64,000 nucleotides of DNA from Cherax quadricarinatus (GCF_038502225.1 NC_091292.1:45604699-45668698), one strand, 5' to 3'. Positions 33,240-42,185 are shown, counted from the first letter of the stretch. Notes: a model not told the origin generated them from the sequence alone. Program-made: numbers and translations.

Positions 33240-33432
33240 TGCCAGGAGGTGAGACGTAGGTTGCTTTGGGAGGGCAGGTCCTTCTCAAACCCAGCCGTTC
33301 TCACTAGTAGAGGTTGTCGAAGTGGTCTGTACCAAGATACCCTTGTGTTGCAGTGTCTGACAGAATGAACATTAAAATGGTATGAAATACCGACAGATTG
33401 TTAGGTAAGACACATATGCAACAGTTAGGTAT

Positions 33433-33488
33433 CTTTATTTCGAAACGTTTCGCCTACACAGTAGGCTTCTTCAGTCGAGTACAGAAAG
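33433..33488 (-). ncRNA. Hammerhead ribozyme-like motif 9
   Basis: Identical core to motif 8. It lies in the 121-bp truncated unit, so it is directly followed by another motif. Confidence 0.75.
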
Positions 33489-33553
33489 AACATTAAAATG
33501 GTATAAAATACCGACAGATTGTTAGGTAAGACACATATGCAACAGTTAGGTAT

Positions 33554-33610
33554 CTTTATTTCGAAACGTTTCGCCTACACAGTAGGCTTCTTCAGTCGAG
33601 TACAGAAAAG
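33554..33610 (-). ncRNA. Hammerhead ribozyme-like motif 10
   Basis: Same core as motif 8, in a full 401-bp unit; only 121 bp from motif 9 in the same orientation, a spacing suited to dimer formation in one transcript. Confidence 0.75.
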
Positions 33611-33954
33611 TTGATAGAAGCAGAAGATACTTGAAGACGATGTAATCAGTCCATCACCCTTAAAGTTTTGAGGTGGTCAGTCCCTCAGTCTGGAGAAGAG
33701 CATTGTTCCGTTGTCTGAAACAATATGAAGTTGAAGTGACAGGATGGAGCCTTTATATAGTGCCAGGAGGTGAGACGTAGGTTGCTTTGGGAGGGCAGGT
33801 CCCTCTCAAACCCAGCCGTTCTCACTAGTAGAGGTCGAAGTTGATGGTCTGTACCAAGATACCCTTGTGTTGCAGTGTCTGACAGAATGAACATTAAAAT
33901 GATATAAAATACCGACAGATTGTTAGGTAAGACACATATGCAACAGTTAGGTAT

Positions 33955-34011
33955 CTTTATTTCGAAACGTTTCGCCTACACAGTAGGCTTCTTCAGTCGA
34001 GTACAGAAAAG
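33955..34011 (-). ncRNA. Hammerhead ribozyme-like motif 11
   Basis: Same core and stem I pairing as motif 8; exactly 401 bp from motif 10. Confidence 0.75.
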
Positions 34012-34355
34012 TTGATAGAAGCAGAAGATACTTGAAGACGATGTAATCAGTCCATCACCCTTAAAGTTTTGAGGTGGTCAGTCCCTCAGTCTGGAGAAGA
34101 GCATTGTTCCGTTGTCTGAAACAATATGAAGTTGAAGTGACAGGATGGAGCCTTTATATAGTGCCAGGAGGTGAGACGTAGGTTGCTTTGGGAGGGCAGG
34201 TCCCTCTCAAACCCAGCCGTTCTCACTAGTAGAGGTCGAAGTTGATGGTCTGTACCAAGATACTCTTGTGTTGCAGTGTCTGACAGAATGAACATTAAAA
34301 TGGTATAAAATACCGACAGATTGTTAGGTAAGACACATATGCAACAGTTAGGTAT

Positions 34356-34411
34356 CTTTATTTCGAAACGTTTCGCCTACACAGTAGGCTTCTTCAGTCG
34401 AGTACAGAAAA
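34356..34411 (-). ncRNA. Hammerhead ribozyme-like motif 12
   Basis: Same core; last of the minus block, abutting the inversion point of the array. Confidence 0.75.
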
Positions 34412-34503
34412 TGCTCTTCTCCAGACTTAGGGACTGACCACCTCAAAACTTTAAAGGTGATGGACTGATTACATCGTCTTCAAGTATCTTCTGCTTCTAT
34501 CAA

Positions 34504-34560
34504 CTTTTCTGTACTCGACTGAAGAAGCCTACTGTGTAGGCGAAACGTTTCGAAATAAAG
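34504..34560 (+). ncRNA. Hammerhead ribozyme-like motif 13
   Basis: First of the plus block. Core CTGAAGA at 34519-34525, GAAACGTT at 34542-34549, AATAAA in the 3' strand of stem I. Confidence 0.75.
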
Positions 34561-34754
34561 ATACCTAACTGTTGCATATGTGTCTTACCTAACAATCTGT
34601 CGGTATTTTATACCATTTTAATGTTCATTCTGTCAGACACTGCAACACAAGGGTATCTTGGTACAGGCCATCAACTTCGACCTCTACTAGTGAGAACGGC
34701 TGGGTTTGAGAGGGACCTGCCCTCCCAAAGCAACCTACGTCTCACCTCCTGGCA

Positions 34755-34765
34755 CTATATAAAGG
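34755..34765 (+). promoter_or_regulatory. TATA-like box of a 401-bp unit
   Basis: CTATATAAAGG, ~150 bp upstream of motif 14. Confidence 0.45.
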
Positions 34766-34904
34766 CTCCATCCTGTCACTTCAACTTCATATTGTTTCAG
34801 ACAACGGAACAATGCTCTTCTCCAGACTGAGGGACTGACCACCTCAAAACTTTAAGGGTGATGGACTGATTACATCGTCTTCAAGTATCTTCTGCTTCTA
34901 TCAA

Positions 34905-34961
34905 CTTTTCTGTACTCGACTGAAGAAGCCTACTGTGTAGGCGAAACGTTTCGAAATAAAG
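34905..34961 (+). ncRNA. Hammerhead ribozyme-like motif 14
   Basis: Identical to motif 13 and 401 bp downstream of it. Confidence 0.75.
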
Positions 34962-35155
34962 ATACCTAACTGTTGCATATGTGTCTTACCTAACAATCTG
35001 TCGGTATTTTATACCATTTTAATGTTCATTCTGTCAGACACTGCAACACAAGGGTATCTTGGTACAGACCATCAACTTCGACCTCTACTAGTGAGAACGG
35101 CTGGGTTTGAGAGGGACCTGCCCTCCCAAAGCAACCTACGTCTCACCTCCTGGCA

Positions 35156-35166
35156 CTATATAAAGG
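35156..35166 (+). promoter_or_regulatory. TATA-like box of a 401-bp unit
   Basis: CTATATAAAGG, 401 bp after the one at 34755. Confidence 0.45.
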
Positions 35167-35306
35167 CTCCATCCTGTCACTTCAACTTCATATTGTTTCA
35201 GACAACGGAACAATGCTCTTCTCCAGACTGAGGGACTGACCACCTCAAAACTTTAAGGGTGATGGACTGATTACATCGTCTTCAAGTATCTTCTGCTTCT
35301 ATCAAC

Positions 35307-35362
35307 CTTTCTGTACTCGACTGAAGAAGCCTACTGTGTAGGCGAAACGTTTCGAAATAAAG
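35307..35362 (+). ncRNA. Hammerhead ribozyme-like motif 15
   Basis: Same core; distal stem I begins CCTTTCTG instead of CTTTTCTG, keeping CTTT:AAAG. Confidence 0.75.
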
Positions 35363-35523
35363 ATACCTAACTGTTGCATATGTGTCTTACCTAACAATCT
35401 GTCGGTATTTTATACCATTTTAATGTTCATTCTGTCAGACACTGCAACACAAGGGTATCTTGGTACAGACCATCAACTTCGACCTCTGTTGTTAGGTAAG
35501 ACACATATGCAACAGTTAGGTAT

Positions 35524-35580
35524 CTTTATTTTGTAACGTTTCGCCTACACAGTAGGCTTCTTCAGTCGAGTACAGAAAAG
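35524..35580 (-). ncRNA. Hammerhead ribozyme-like motif 16 (degenerate)
   Basis: CTGAAGA, stem II and GAAACGTT are intact, but the 3' strand of stem I reads ACAAAA and no longer pairs with TCGA. It belongs to a more diverged unit that also has TATAAAAAGG near 35720. Confidence 0.6.
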
Positions 35581-36086
35581 TTGATAGAAGCAGAAGATAC
35601 TTGAAGACGATGTAATCAGTCCATCACCCTTAAAGTTTTGAGGTGGTCAGTCCCTCAGTCTGGAGAAGAGCATTGTTCCATAGAATGAAACAATATGGAG
35701 ATGAAGTGACAGGATGGAGCCTTTTTATAGCGCCAACAGGTGAGACGTAGGTCACTAGGAGAGGTAAGAACTCAGATGTTGGAAGGACAGGTCCCTCTCA
35801 AATCTAGCCGTTCTCACTAGTAGAGGTTGTAGAAGTTGATTGTAGGTCTGTACCAAGATACCCTTGTGTTGCAGTGTCTGACAGATTGAACATTAAAATG
35901 GTATAAAATACCGGTATTTTATACCATTTTAATGTTCAATCTGTCAGACACTGCAACACAAGGGTATCTTGGTACAGACCTACAATCAACTTCTACAACC
36001 TCTACTAGTGAGAACGGCTAGATTTGAGAGGGACCTGTCCTTCCAACATCTGAGTTCTTACCTCTCCTAGTGACCTACGTCTCATA

Positions 36087-37216
36087 AGAACATAAGAACA
36101 TAAGAACGAAGGAACACTGCAGAAGGCCTACTGGCCCATGCGAGGCAGGTCCAAGTCTCCTACCGGCTTAAGCCAATGCACCCAACCTAGTCAGGTTAGG
36201 TCACATTGACTTAAGGGAGGAACACGGCAACCGACCTGGTAGCACAAGCTATCAGGTCTAACTCACACCCACCCACATCCACTCATGTATTTATCCAACC
36301 TATTTTTAAAGCTACACAACGTTCTGGCCTCTATAACGGTACTTGGGAGTTTGTTCCACTCATCCACAACTCTATTACCAAACCAGTACTTTCCTATATC
36401 CTTCCTGAATCTGAATTTTTCCAACTTAAAACCATTGCTGCGAGTCCTGTCTAGGCTAGATATTTTCAGCACACTATTTACATCCCCTTTATTTATTCCT
36501 GTCTTCCATTTATACACCTCAATCATATCCCCCCTAATTCTACGTCTTTCTAGAGAGTGCAGATTCAGGGCCCTTAGTCTATCCTCATAGGGAAGGTTTC
36601 TGATACATGGGATCAACTTTGTCATCCTCCTTTGTACATTTTCCAGAGAATTTATATCCATTCTGTAATAAGGTGACCAAAACTGTGCAGCATAATCTAA
36701 ATGAGGCCTAACCAAGGATGTATAGAGTTGAAGAACAACCTGAGGACTCCTATTATTTATGCTTCTTGATATGAAGCCAAGGATTCTATTAGCTTTATTG
36801 CGAACACTTATGCACTGTTGTCTTGGTTTCAGATTACTGCTAACCAGAACTCCTAAATCTTTTTCGCAATCCGTAATATTAAGATCTACATTATTTAGTT
36901 TATATGTGGCATGGTTATTGTCCTGTCCAACATTTAGAACTTTGCATTTGTCTATATTAAACTGCATCTGCCACTTCTCCGACCACTGCATCAGTCTATT
37001 CAAATCTTCCTGGAGTGCTCGAATGTCCTCGTCAGAATGAATTCGACGGCCGATTTTGGTGTCATCGGCAAACTTGCCGATGTCGCTCTTTATGCCCTCA
37101 TCTATGTCGTTTATGTAGATTGTGAACAGCAGGGGGCCCAACACTGACCCCTGTGGAACACCGCTCGTGACACTTCCCCACTCTGATTTCTCCCCATTTA
37201 TGCAAACTCTCTGCTG
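36087..37216 (-). mobile_element. CR1-group LINE, family A' 3' fragment inside the array
   Basis: 5'-truncated LINE, minus orientation, inserted in a ribozyme unit after CCTACGTCTCA. The 3' octamer tail (ATAAGAAC repeats on the plus strand) lies at 36087-36110 and a long 3' UTR follows. The sequence GTCTCA occurs at both junctions (possible 6-bp duplication). Almost identical to the A' fragment at 42.5-43.2 kb. Confidence 0.85.
36263..37216 (-). pseudogene. A' ORF2 fragment: RT active site and C-terminal domain
   Basis: Open from QRVCINGEKSEWGSVTSG through VPQGSVLGPLLFTIYIND and FADDTKIGRRIHSDED (catalytic Asp pair) to the conserved C-terminal region (SLVRPHLDYAAQFWSPYYRM, LDKYMSGCGWV) with no break. 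It lacks the endonuclease and the first half of RT. The open frame and near-identity with 42538-43041 suggest a recently active A' subfamily. Confidence 0.85.
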
Positions 37217-37381
37217 TCTCACCTGTTGGCGCTATAAAAAGGCTCCATCCTGTCACTTCATCTCCATATTGTTTCATTCTATGGAACAATGCTCTTCTCC
37301 AGACTGAGGGACTGACCACCTCCAAACTTTAAGGGTGATGGACTGATTACATCGTCTTCAAGTATCTTCTGCTTCTATCAA

Positions 37382-37438
37382 CTTTTCTGTACTCGACTGA
37401 AGAAGCCTACTGTGTAGGCGAAACGTTTCAAAATAAAG
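37382..37438 (+). ncRNA. Hammerhead ribozyme-like motif 17
   Basis: Core CTGAAGA intact; stem I reads TCGA upstream against TCAA downstream, so the third pair is C-A mismatched. Confidence 0.65.
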
Positions 37439-37586
37439 ATACCTAACTGTTGCATATGTGTCTTACCTAACAACCTGTCGGTATTTTATACCATTTTAAT
37501 GTTCAACTTCGACCTCTACTAGTGAGAACGGCTGGGTTTGAGAAGGACCTGCCCTCCCAAAGCAACCTACGTCTCACCTCCTGGCA

Positions 37587-37597
37587 CTATATAAAGG
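37587..37597 (+). promoter_or_regulatory. TATA-like box of a ribozyme unit
   Basis: CTATATAAAGG, ~150 bp upstream of motif 18. Confidence 0.45.
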
Positions 37598-37737
37598 CCC
37601 CATTCTGTCACTTCAACTTCATATTGTTTCAGACAACGGAACAATGCTCTTCTCCAGACTGAGGGACTGACCACCTCAAAACTTTAAGGGTGATGGACTG
37701 ATTACATCGTCTTCAAGTATCTTCTGCTTCTATCAAC

Positions 37738-37793
37738 CTTTCTGTACTCGACTGAAGAAGCCTACTGTGTAGGCGAAACGTTTCGAAATAAAG
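37738..37793 (+). ncRNA. Hammerhead ribozyme-like motif 18
   Basis: Canonical family-1 core and stem I; its unit is interrupted 14 bases later by the nested element at 37808. Confidence 0.75.
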
Positions 37794-37839
37794 ATACCTA
37801 ACTGTTGAAAGTTAAGACACATGTGCAACATCTGGATAT

Positions 37840-37893
37840 CTTTATTGTAGTAGACGTTTCGCCATCCAGTGGCTTTATCAATACAGATTCTAG
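37840..37893 (-). ncRNA. Hammerhead-like motif 19 (TTGATAA variant)
   Basis: Core TTGATAA (C3 to U, G8 to A) but stem II GCCA-CTGGA-TGGC and GAAACGTC are intact, and stem I pairs GTA with TAC. The cleavage position would be the usual GUC. The loss of G8 argues against normal catalysis. Confidence 0.5.
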
Positions 37894-38014
37894 GACATAA
37901 TAGGAAGACAGTAGAACTATATACAAAAGATGAGGTAATCAGTCCCTCGGCCTTGGAGTTAGTGTTCACAGCATCGTGGTGGAGGAGAGTCTGGAGCAAA
38001 GGCAAGAAGACTGG

Positions 38015-38025
38015 CGCTTTTTATA
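38015..38025 (-). promoter_or_regulatory. TATA-like box of P5
   Basis: Minus strand CCTATAAAAAG, ~120 bp upstream of motif 19. Confidence 0.42.
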
Positions 38026-38458
38026 GGCGTCAGTGAATGGGACGGGCAGCAGACGAGGGCAGTCACTGGTAGGCGGGATTCCCCAGTGGAAGTAGGTCCT
38101 TCCCAAAGAGATGGGTTAGTTGCAGCAGCCGTGAAGAAGGTCTTGTAGATGTCCTCTGAACCAAGATTCCATGATGTTGCAGTGTCTGACAAGTTGTGCA
38201 AGAAAGGTATTTTATACCTTTCTTGCATACCTAACTGTTGCATATGTGTCTTACCTAACAATCTGTCGGTATTTTATACCATTTTAATGTTCATTCTGTC
38301 AGACACTGCAACACAAGAGTATCTTGGTACAGACCATTCCATAGTCAGTTCCTGACTATGGAACTGAACTTCTCCAGGCCGAGGGACTGACAACCTCAAA
38401 TTCTACGACTTTAAGGGTGATGGACTGATTACATCGTCTTCTCTACTGTTCCTGCCTA

Positions 38459-38514
38459 CTTTCTGTATTCGACTGAAGAAGCCTACTGTGTAGGCGAAAC
38501 GTTTCGGAATAAAG
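38459..38514 (+). ncRNA. Hammerhead ribozyme-like motif 20
   Basis: Family-2 motif (as in P2) with the canonical CTGAAGA. Stem I pairs TTCGA with TCGGAA (one G-U), distal CTTT with AAAG. Confidence 0.73.
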
Positions 38515-38593
38515 TTGCCTAACTGTTGCCTATGTGTCTTACCTACCAACCTGTCGGTATTGTATACCATTTTGATGTTCATTTTAATGTTCA

Positions 38594-39574
38594 TGGATTA
38601 AGGTATGGCTTACCAATAGAAAGCAGAGAGTTACCATTAATGGAGTGAAATCTGAATGGGGATTAGTCACTAGTGGCGTTCCACAAGGATCAGTTTTAGG
38701 CCCTCTCTTGTTCATAATTTACATTAATGACCTTGATGAAGGGATTACTAGTGACATGAGTAAGTTTGCTGATGATACACAGATAGGCCGTATAATTCAC
38801 TCTGAGGAGGATATCAATGAACTCCAGGACGATTTGAACAAGTTAATGTCTTGGTCTGAAAAATGGCAGATGAAGTTTAATGTAGATAAGTGTAAGGTAC
38901 TTGCCCTTGGTAATGAAAATACCCCTCGAAGCTATAATCTAGGTGAAGTAGAGCTTGGTCATACAGAATGTGAAAAAGACTTGGGAGTCATGGTAAGCAG
39001 AAATCTAAAGCCAAGACAGCAGTGCCTTAGTGTGCGCAACAAGGCCAACAGATTACTTGGATTTATCTCAAGAAGTATAAGTAACAGAAGTCCAAAAGTT
39101 ATTTTACAGCTCTATACATCACTAGTGAGGCCTCATTTAGATTATGCTGCTCAGTTCTGGTCCCCTTACTACAGGATGGACATAGACTCATTAGAGAACA
39201 TACAGAGAAGAATGACTAAAATGATTTACTGTGTAAGGAACCTCCCGTATGAAGATAGACTTAAAGCCTTAAATCTCCACTCTCTGGAGAGGCGTAGAAT
39301 GAGGGGAGATATCATTGAAGTGTATAAGTGGATGACGGGCATAAACAAGGGAGACATTAATAAAGTACTGAAGGTGTCGAACCAGGTAAGAACCAGGAAT
39401 AATGGATTTAAGTTGGATAAATTTACATTTAGAAAGGACATAGGTAAGTACTGGTTTTCTAACAGAGTTGTAGATGCGTGGAACAGTCTTCCCAGTGGGG
39501 TGATAGAGGCTAGGACCTTGGGTAGCTTTAAGAAGAGACTGGACAAATATATGAGCGGGAGGGGCTGGGTTTGA
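38594..39574 (+). CDS. A1 ORF2, 3' part: RT active site and C-terminal domain
   Basis: Continues the A1 ORF2 frame directly after the array: WIKVWLTNRKQRVTINGVKS, GVPQGSVLGPLLFIIYINDL, FADDTQIGRIIHSEED (catalytic FADD), then NVDKCKVLALG, ECEKDLGVMVS, VRPHLDYAAQFWSPYYRMD and FSNRVVDAWNSLPSGVIEA. The stop is at 39572-39574. Together with 31006-32997 this gives a protein of ~990 residues with no internal stop, a normal length for this clade. The array is the only visible lesion. Confidence 0.87.
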   Translation, partial: WIKVWLTNRKQRVTINGVKSEWGLVTSGVPQGSVLGPLLFIIYINDLDEGITSDMSKFADDTQIGRIIHSEEDINELQDDLNKLMSWSEKWQMKFNVDKCKVLALGNENTPRSYNLGEVELGHTECEKDLGVMVSRNLKPRQQCLSVRNKANRLLGFISRSISNRSPKVILQLYTSLVRPHLDYAAQFWSPYYRMDIDSLENIQRRMTKMIYCVRNLPYEDRLKALNLHSLERRRMRGDIIEVYKWMTGINKGDINKVLKVSNQVRTRNNGFKLDKFTFRKDIGKYWFSNRVVDAWNSLPSGVIEARTLGSFKKRLDKYMSGRGWV

Positions 39575-39704
39575 TTGGTGTTGGGGGGTGCGGGAGTTGT
39601 TTCTTGAGTAGCTTTAGGTAGATGTCGTTTTGATAAGGACCTGCCTCGTATGGGCCAGTAGGCCTTCTGCAGTGTTCCTACATTCTTATGTTCTTATGTT
39701 CTTA
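39575..39704 (+). other. A1 3' UTR and octamer tail
   Basis: Short 3' UTR with the family signature GGGCCAGTAGGCCTTCTGCA followed by TTCTTATG-type octamers. CR1-group LINEs typically end in such short repeats. Confidence 0.8.
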
Positions 39705-40085
39705 TAAGTGGATGACGGGCATAAACAAGGGAGACATTAATAAAGTACTGAGGGTGTCGAACCAGGTAAGAACCAGGAATAATGGATTTAAGTTGGATAA
39801 ATTTAGATTTAGAAAGGACATAGGTAAGTACTGGTTTTCTAACAGAGTTGTAGATGCGTGGAACAGTCTTCCCAGTGGGGTGATAGAGGCTAGGACCTTG
39901 GGTAGCTTTAAGAAGAGACTGGACAAATATATGAGTGGGAGGGGCTGGGTTTGATTGGTGTCAAGGGGTACGGGAGTTATTTCTTGAGTAGCTTTAGGTA
40001 GATGTCGTTTTGATAAGGACCTGCCTCGTATGGGCCAGTAGGCCTTCTGCAGTGTTCCTACATTCTTATGTTCTTATGTTCTTAA
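39705..40085 (+). mobile_element. Second family-A 3' fragment (A3) joined to the A1 tail
   Basis: Begins exactly at the octamer tail of A1 with AAGTGGATGACGGGCATAAA and repeats the last ~380 bp of A1 at ~97-98% identity, including its own octamer tail at 40062-40085. The coding part stays open to 39954 (FNSR-type C-terminal segment). Confidence 0.88.
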
Positions 40086-40406
40086 GACTGCTGTAAAGGT
40101 AGGGTTTGTGCTAAGGGGTGTGGGTCGTTAGTGCGAAGTGTGGTTTGCTTTGGGTTAATTTGTTTGGTAAGAGTGGGGCGATTGGGGTTGATGGTGTTCT
40201 GCAGGTGGTTCTATGGGTCACTGTATTTGCTGATCCTCCCGAGTCTGAGCCCTGTGTCTGTCTCTAGCCCTGTCTCTCCTTCAGGCCTTTTTCATCTTAG
40301 GATCCTCACTCTCAATTTCTGTCACTCCTTTCATGTTTTGTTGCAGTTGATGTACACCAGCTGGTATTATGATGAGTCCTTCAGCAGTGGTGTCTCCTGC
40401 AGGATC
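40086..40406. other. Unassigned non-coding DNA
   Basis: GT-rich then CT-rich; no supported frame or element. Confidence 0.4.
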
Positions 40407-40454
40407 CTGTTTCACATTGTAAAGTAAAAGGACACAAGTGCAACTAATGTGACA

Positions 40455-40500
40455 TTTATTGTGGCAACGTTTCGCTCTCCAGGAGCTTTATCAAGCCATT
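40455..40500 (-). ncRNA. Hammerhead-like motif 21 (TTGATAA variant)
   Basis: TTGATAA, stem II GCTC/GAGC, GAAACGTT, and stem I TGGC pairing with GCCA, ending in AATAAA. Confidence 0.5.
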
Positions 40501-40502
40501 GT

Positions 40503-40548
40503 AATGGCTTGATAAAGCTCCTGGAGAGCGAAACGTTGCCACAATAAA
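40503..40548 (+). ncRNA. Hammerhead-like motif 22 (TTGATAA variant)
   Basis: Mirror copy of motif 21. TGGC (40504-40508 region) pairs with GCCA just after GAAACGTT. Confidence 0.5.
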
Positions 40549-40632
40549 TGTCACATTAGTTGCACTTGTGTCCTTTTACTTTACATATTGTCGGTAATTC
40601 TACCAACTTTATTACAATCTGTTTCACATTGT

Positions 40633-40854
40633 TTCTGTCTAGAAAATCAATTTGACTGAATGATTTTTCCCCTAGAGTATTTCACTATTCTCTGAAAATC
40701 TGTCTTATTGCTCAAGTCCTCCACTCCTATTCAAAGATATTTTCACTCTCTTCTTCCTCCCCCTATCGTCTTTCTTTGTAAGTCATCCTTTCAGCCTTCT
40801 GAAGTTCCCAAATAAAAATTTACCTCTCCTTTTACTCTTTCATTGCATTCCCTT
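40633..40854. other. Unassigned non-coding DNA
   Basis: CT-rich sequence between P6 and the old LINE A; its lower end may include the decayed 3' UTR of that LINE. Confidence 0.35.
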
Positions 40855-41272
40855 CCATATGTCTTTTCTAAATCTAAATTTGTCCAATTTGAATTCATTA
40901 TTTCGAGTTCTTTCTTACAGGGATATCCCAAGAATCGTTTTTCATAACTCCCTTATTTATGTCTATATTCCACTTATGCACTTAAATCATGTCTCCCTTC
41001 ATTCTACATCTAACAAGAGAATGCAGGTTATGGGACTTCAATCTCTCTTCATATGGAAGATTCCTTAAGCAACGGATTAATTTTGTCAATCTTCTTTGAA
41101 TGTTCTCTAACGAATACATATCCATTCTCTGGTATGGAGAGCAGAACTGATCTGCATAATCTAAGTGAGGTCTTACTAATATTGTGTAGAGCTGTAGTAT
41201 AACCTCTGGACTTCTGTTGCTTACAATTCTTGATAAAAAAAAACAGTAATTTGTTTGCCTTATAACATATGC
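40855..41272 (-). pseudogene. Old family-A LINE (host copy), piece i: C-terminal ORF2
   Basis: Minus strand reads FLSRIVSNRSPEVILQLYTI, LVRPHLDYADQFCSPYQRMD, NIQRRLTKLIRCLRNLPYEE, with a stop after RCRMKGDMI. It is clearly family A but more diverged than A1-A3. It ends at the D1 insertion; its upstream continuation is at 47857. TAACATATGC (41263-41272) is the duplicated target of D1. Confidence 0.8.
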
Positions 41273-41371
41273 GTCATTGTTCGCATCGCTATTGTGCCGT
41301 GCGGACAGGCTGCGAAGTAGCTCCTGATACAACTGGTTTACTGCGCAGTTTTCCTGTTTTGTGCATACAAC

Positions 41372-42150
41372 ATGGCGGATCGCATTGGACGCCGGGTGAG
41401 CACTGTTTGTGTGGAATTGGTGCGTGGCACGCTTACAGGAACAACCATGCACGTGTTACTGCATGCCATCATCAGTGAGGTATATGGAATACCGACCGAA
41501 GAATTATATGGAGTAGCAGTAAATGGTGTGTCGAGAATTTTCATCAAGTTTAAAGACGCAGGATTCTACACAAGCATAGTCAACAAATATCAAGAGAAGA
41601 GGCTGGCAGTGAACACTATGGTGGAAGTCTGCTTACATGATGTGTCCAGCTATGTGACGTGGGTGAAAGTACGAAACGTGCCTTTTGAGGCGACGGAGCA
41701 TGATGTGACGGCGGTGTTTAGCAGCTATGGGAAAATCCACTCAGCAGTGATGGGTGTGTGGCAAAATGGACCTTATGAGGGGCTACCTGAAGGATCATTT
41801 ACGCTGAAAATGACGTTGAGGCAGCCAATTCCATCATACGTATTTATGGAGGTCTTCCGAACGCAGGTCTACGTGTACTACTCAGGGCAGCGGAAGACTT
41901 GCAGATTATGTGGTTCTTTTGAACATATGGCGGCCCTATGCTATAAAAAAGCTGGACGGAGGGAACAGGTACCAGTGATCTTACAACAGAGGAATGCTCT
42001 GGAGGTGTCGGAGGAAGGAGTAAGGCCAAACAAGATTCCTTGCCGATGGAGTGACGAAGTGGATAGGGCTGAGGCGGCCATGGAGGAAAGTGTAACACTA
42101 ACAGTTGATAAGGGGCAGACGACATCGACGTCTGATGAGGAGGGTACAGG
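41372..42150 (+). CDS. D1 ORF1, 5' part: RRM-like fold and CCHC knuckle
   Basis: Begins MADRIGRRVSTVCVELVRGT, aligned with the ORF1 starts of D2-D4. Residues ~95-175 form an RRM-like domain (WVKVRNVPFEATEHDVTAVF, GSFTLKMTLRQPIPSYVF). A CCHC knuckle follows (CRLCGSFEHMAALC). This arrangement is typical of Tx1-type ORF1 proteins, which bind element RNA. The frame is interrupted at 42151 by P7 and continues in frame at 43244. Confidence 0.85.
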
Positions 42151-42185
42151 TTGATAAATTAGACACATGTGCAACTCTTGGGTAT

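Larger units (their letters stand above)
33001..34411 (-). repeat. Direct tandem block of 401-bp ribozyme units (minus orientation)
   Basis: Unit start TTAGGTAAGACACATATGC occurs at 33001, 33401, 33522, 33923 and 34324. Spacings are 400, 121 (internal deletion after the hammerhead), 401 and 401; the last unit is cut at 34411. Full units differ by only a few bases. Confidence 0.92.
34412..35490 (+). repeat. Direct tandem block of 401-bp ribozyme units (plus orientation)
   Basis: Unit ends CTTACCTAA at 34592, 34993 and 35394 (spacings 401 and 401). It is the inverted counterpart of 33001-34411, so the two blocks form a >1-kb inverted repeat centred at ~34411. Confidence 0.92.
37808..38226 (-). 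mobile_element. Nested ribozyme-unit insertion P5 (different family)
   Basis: 419-bp insertion flanked by an exact 14-bp duplication (ATACCTAACTGTTG, 37794-37807 and 38227-38240). Minus-oriented unit with the terminal block AAGACACATGTGCAAC, a hammerhead-like motif of TTGATAA type, a TATA-like box and a small palindrome at its end (GCAAGAAAGG..CCTTTCTTGC). It shows these units still insert into one another. Confidence 0.78.
32999..38592. mobile_element. 5.6-kb composite hammerhead array P4 inside LINE A1
   Basis: Non-coding composite: five minus-oriented units (33001-34411; two full at exactly 401 bp, one at 400 bp, two truncated), facing three plus-oriented units (34412-35490; two full at exactly 401 bp), then a minus unit (35492-~35913), a small palindrome at ~35914, plus-oriented remainder split by a LINE A' fragment (36087-37216), more plus units, a nested unit of another family (37808-38226) and a last unit of the P2 type (38335-38592). 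Thirteen hammerhead-like motifs in total. The flanking near-identical 11-mers suggest insertion by target-primed copying. No reverse transcriptase of its own. Confidence 0.75.
30018..39704 (+). mobile_element. Full-length CR1-group LINE, family A, copy A1, split by a ribozyme array
   Basis: 5' region with 22-bp tandem repeats, ORF1 (30152-30991), ORF2 (31006-32997 then 38594-39574), a ~130-bp 3' UTR and octamer tail (TTCTTATG type) at 39685-39704. The two ORF2 halves are separated by 5.6 kb of hammerhead-bearing array. An 11-bp repeat with one mismatch (ATGGATTGAGG 32988-32998 and ATGGATTAAGG 38593-38603) flanks the array, and the frame is kept across it. Without the array both ORFs look complete, so A1 was young when it was hit. 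Confidence 0.88.
40421..40618. mobile_element. Small hammerhead-like palindrome P6
   Basis: 198-bp insertion flanked by an exact 14-bp duplication (CTGTTTCACATTGT, 40407-40420 and 40619-40632). The arms (AAAGTAAAAGGACACAAGTG outward) are essentially perfect inverted copies of ~80 bp centred at ~40501; the right arm alone has a tail (ATATTGTCGGTAATTCTACC). Confidence 0.78.

Noticed and set aside
33685..35231. Four copies of a 69-residue frame in the ribozyme array
   Set aside because: They recur because the 401-bp unit recurs. They overlap the TATA-like box, and the related units at 3.9-4.3 and 35.7 kb do not keep the frame.
32999..38592. A Penelope-type reverse transcriptase with GIY-YIG domain near the ribozyme units
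   Set aside because: I looked on both strands. The only RT frames near these units belong to CR1-group or Gypsy elements. The units are non-autonomous here.
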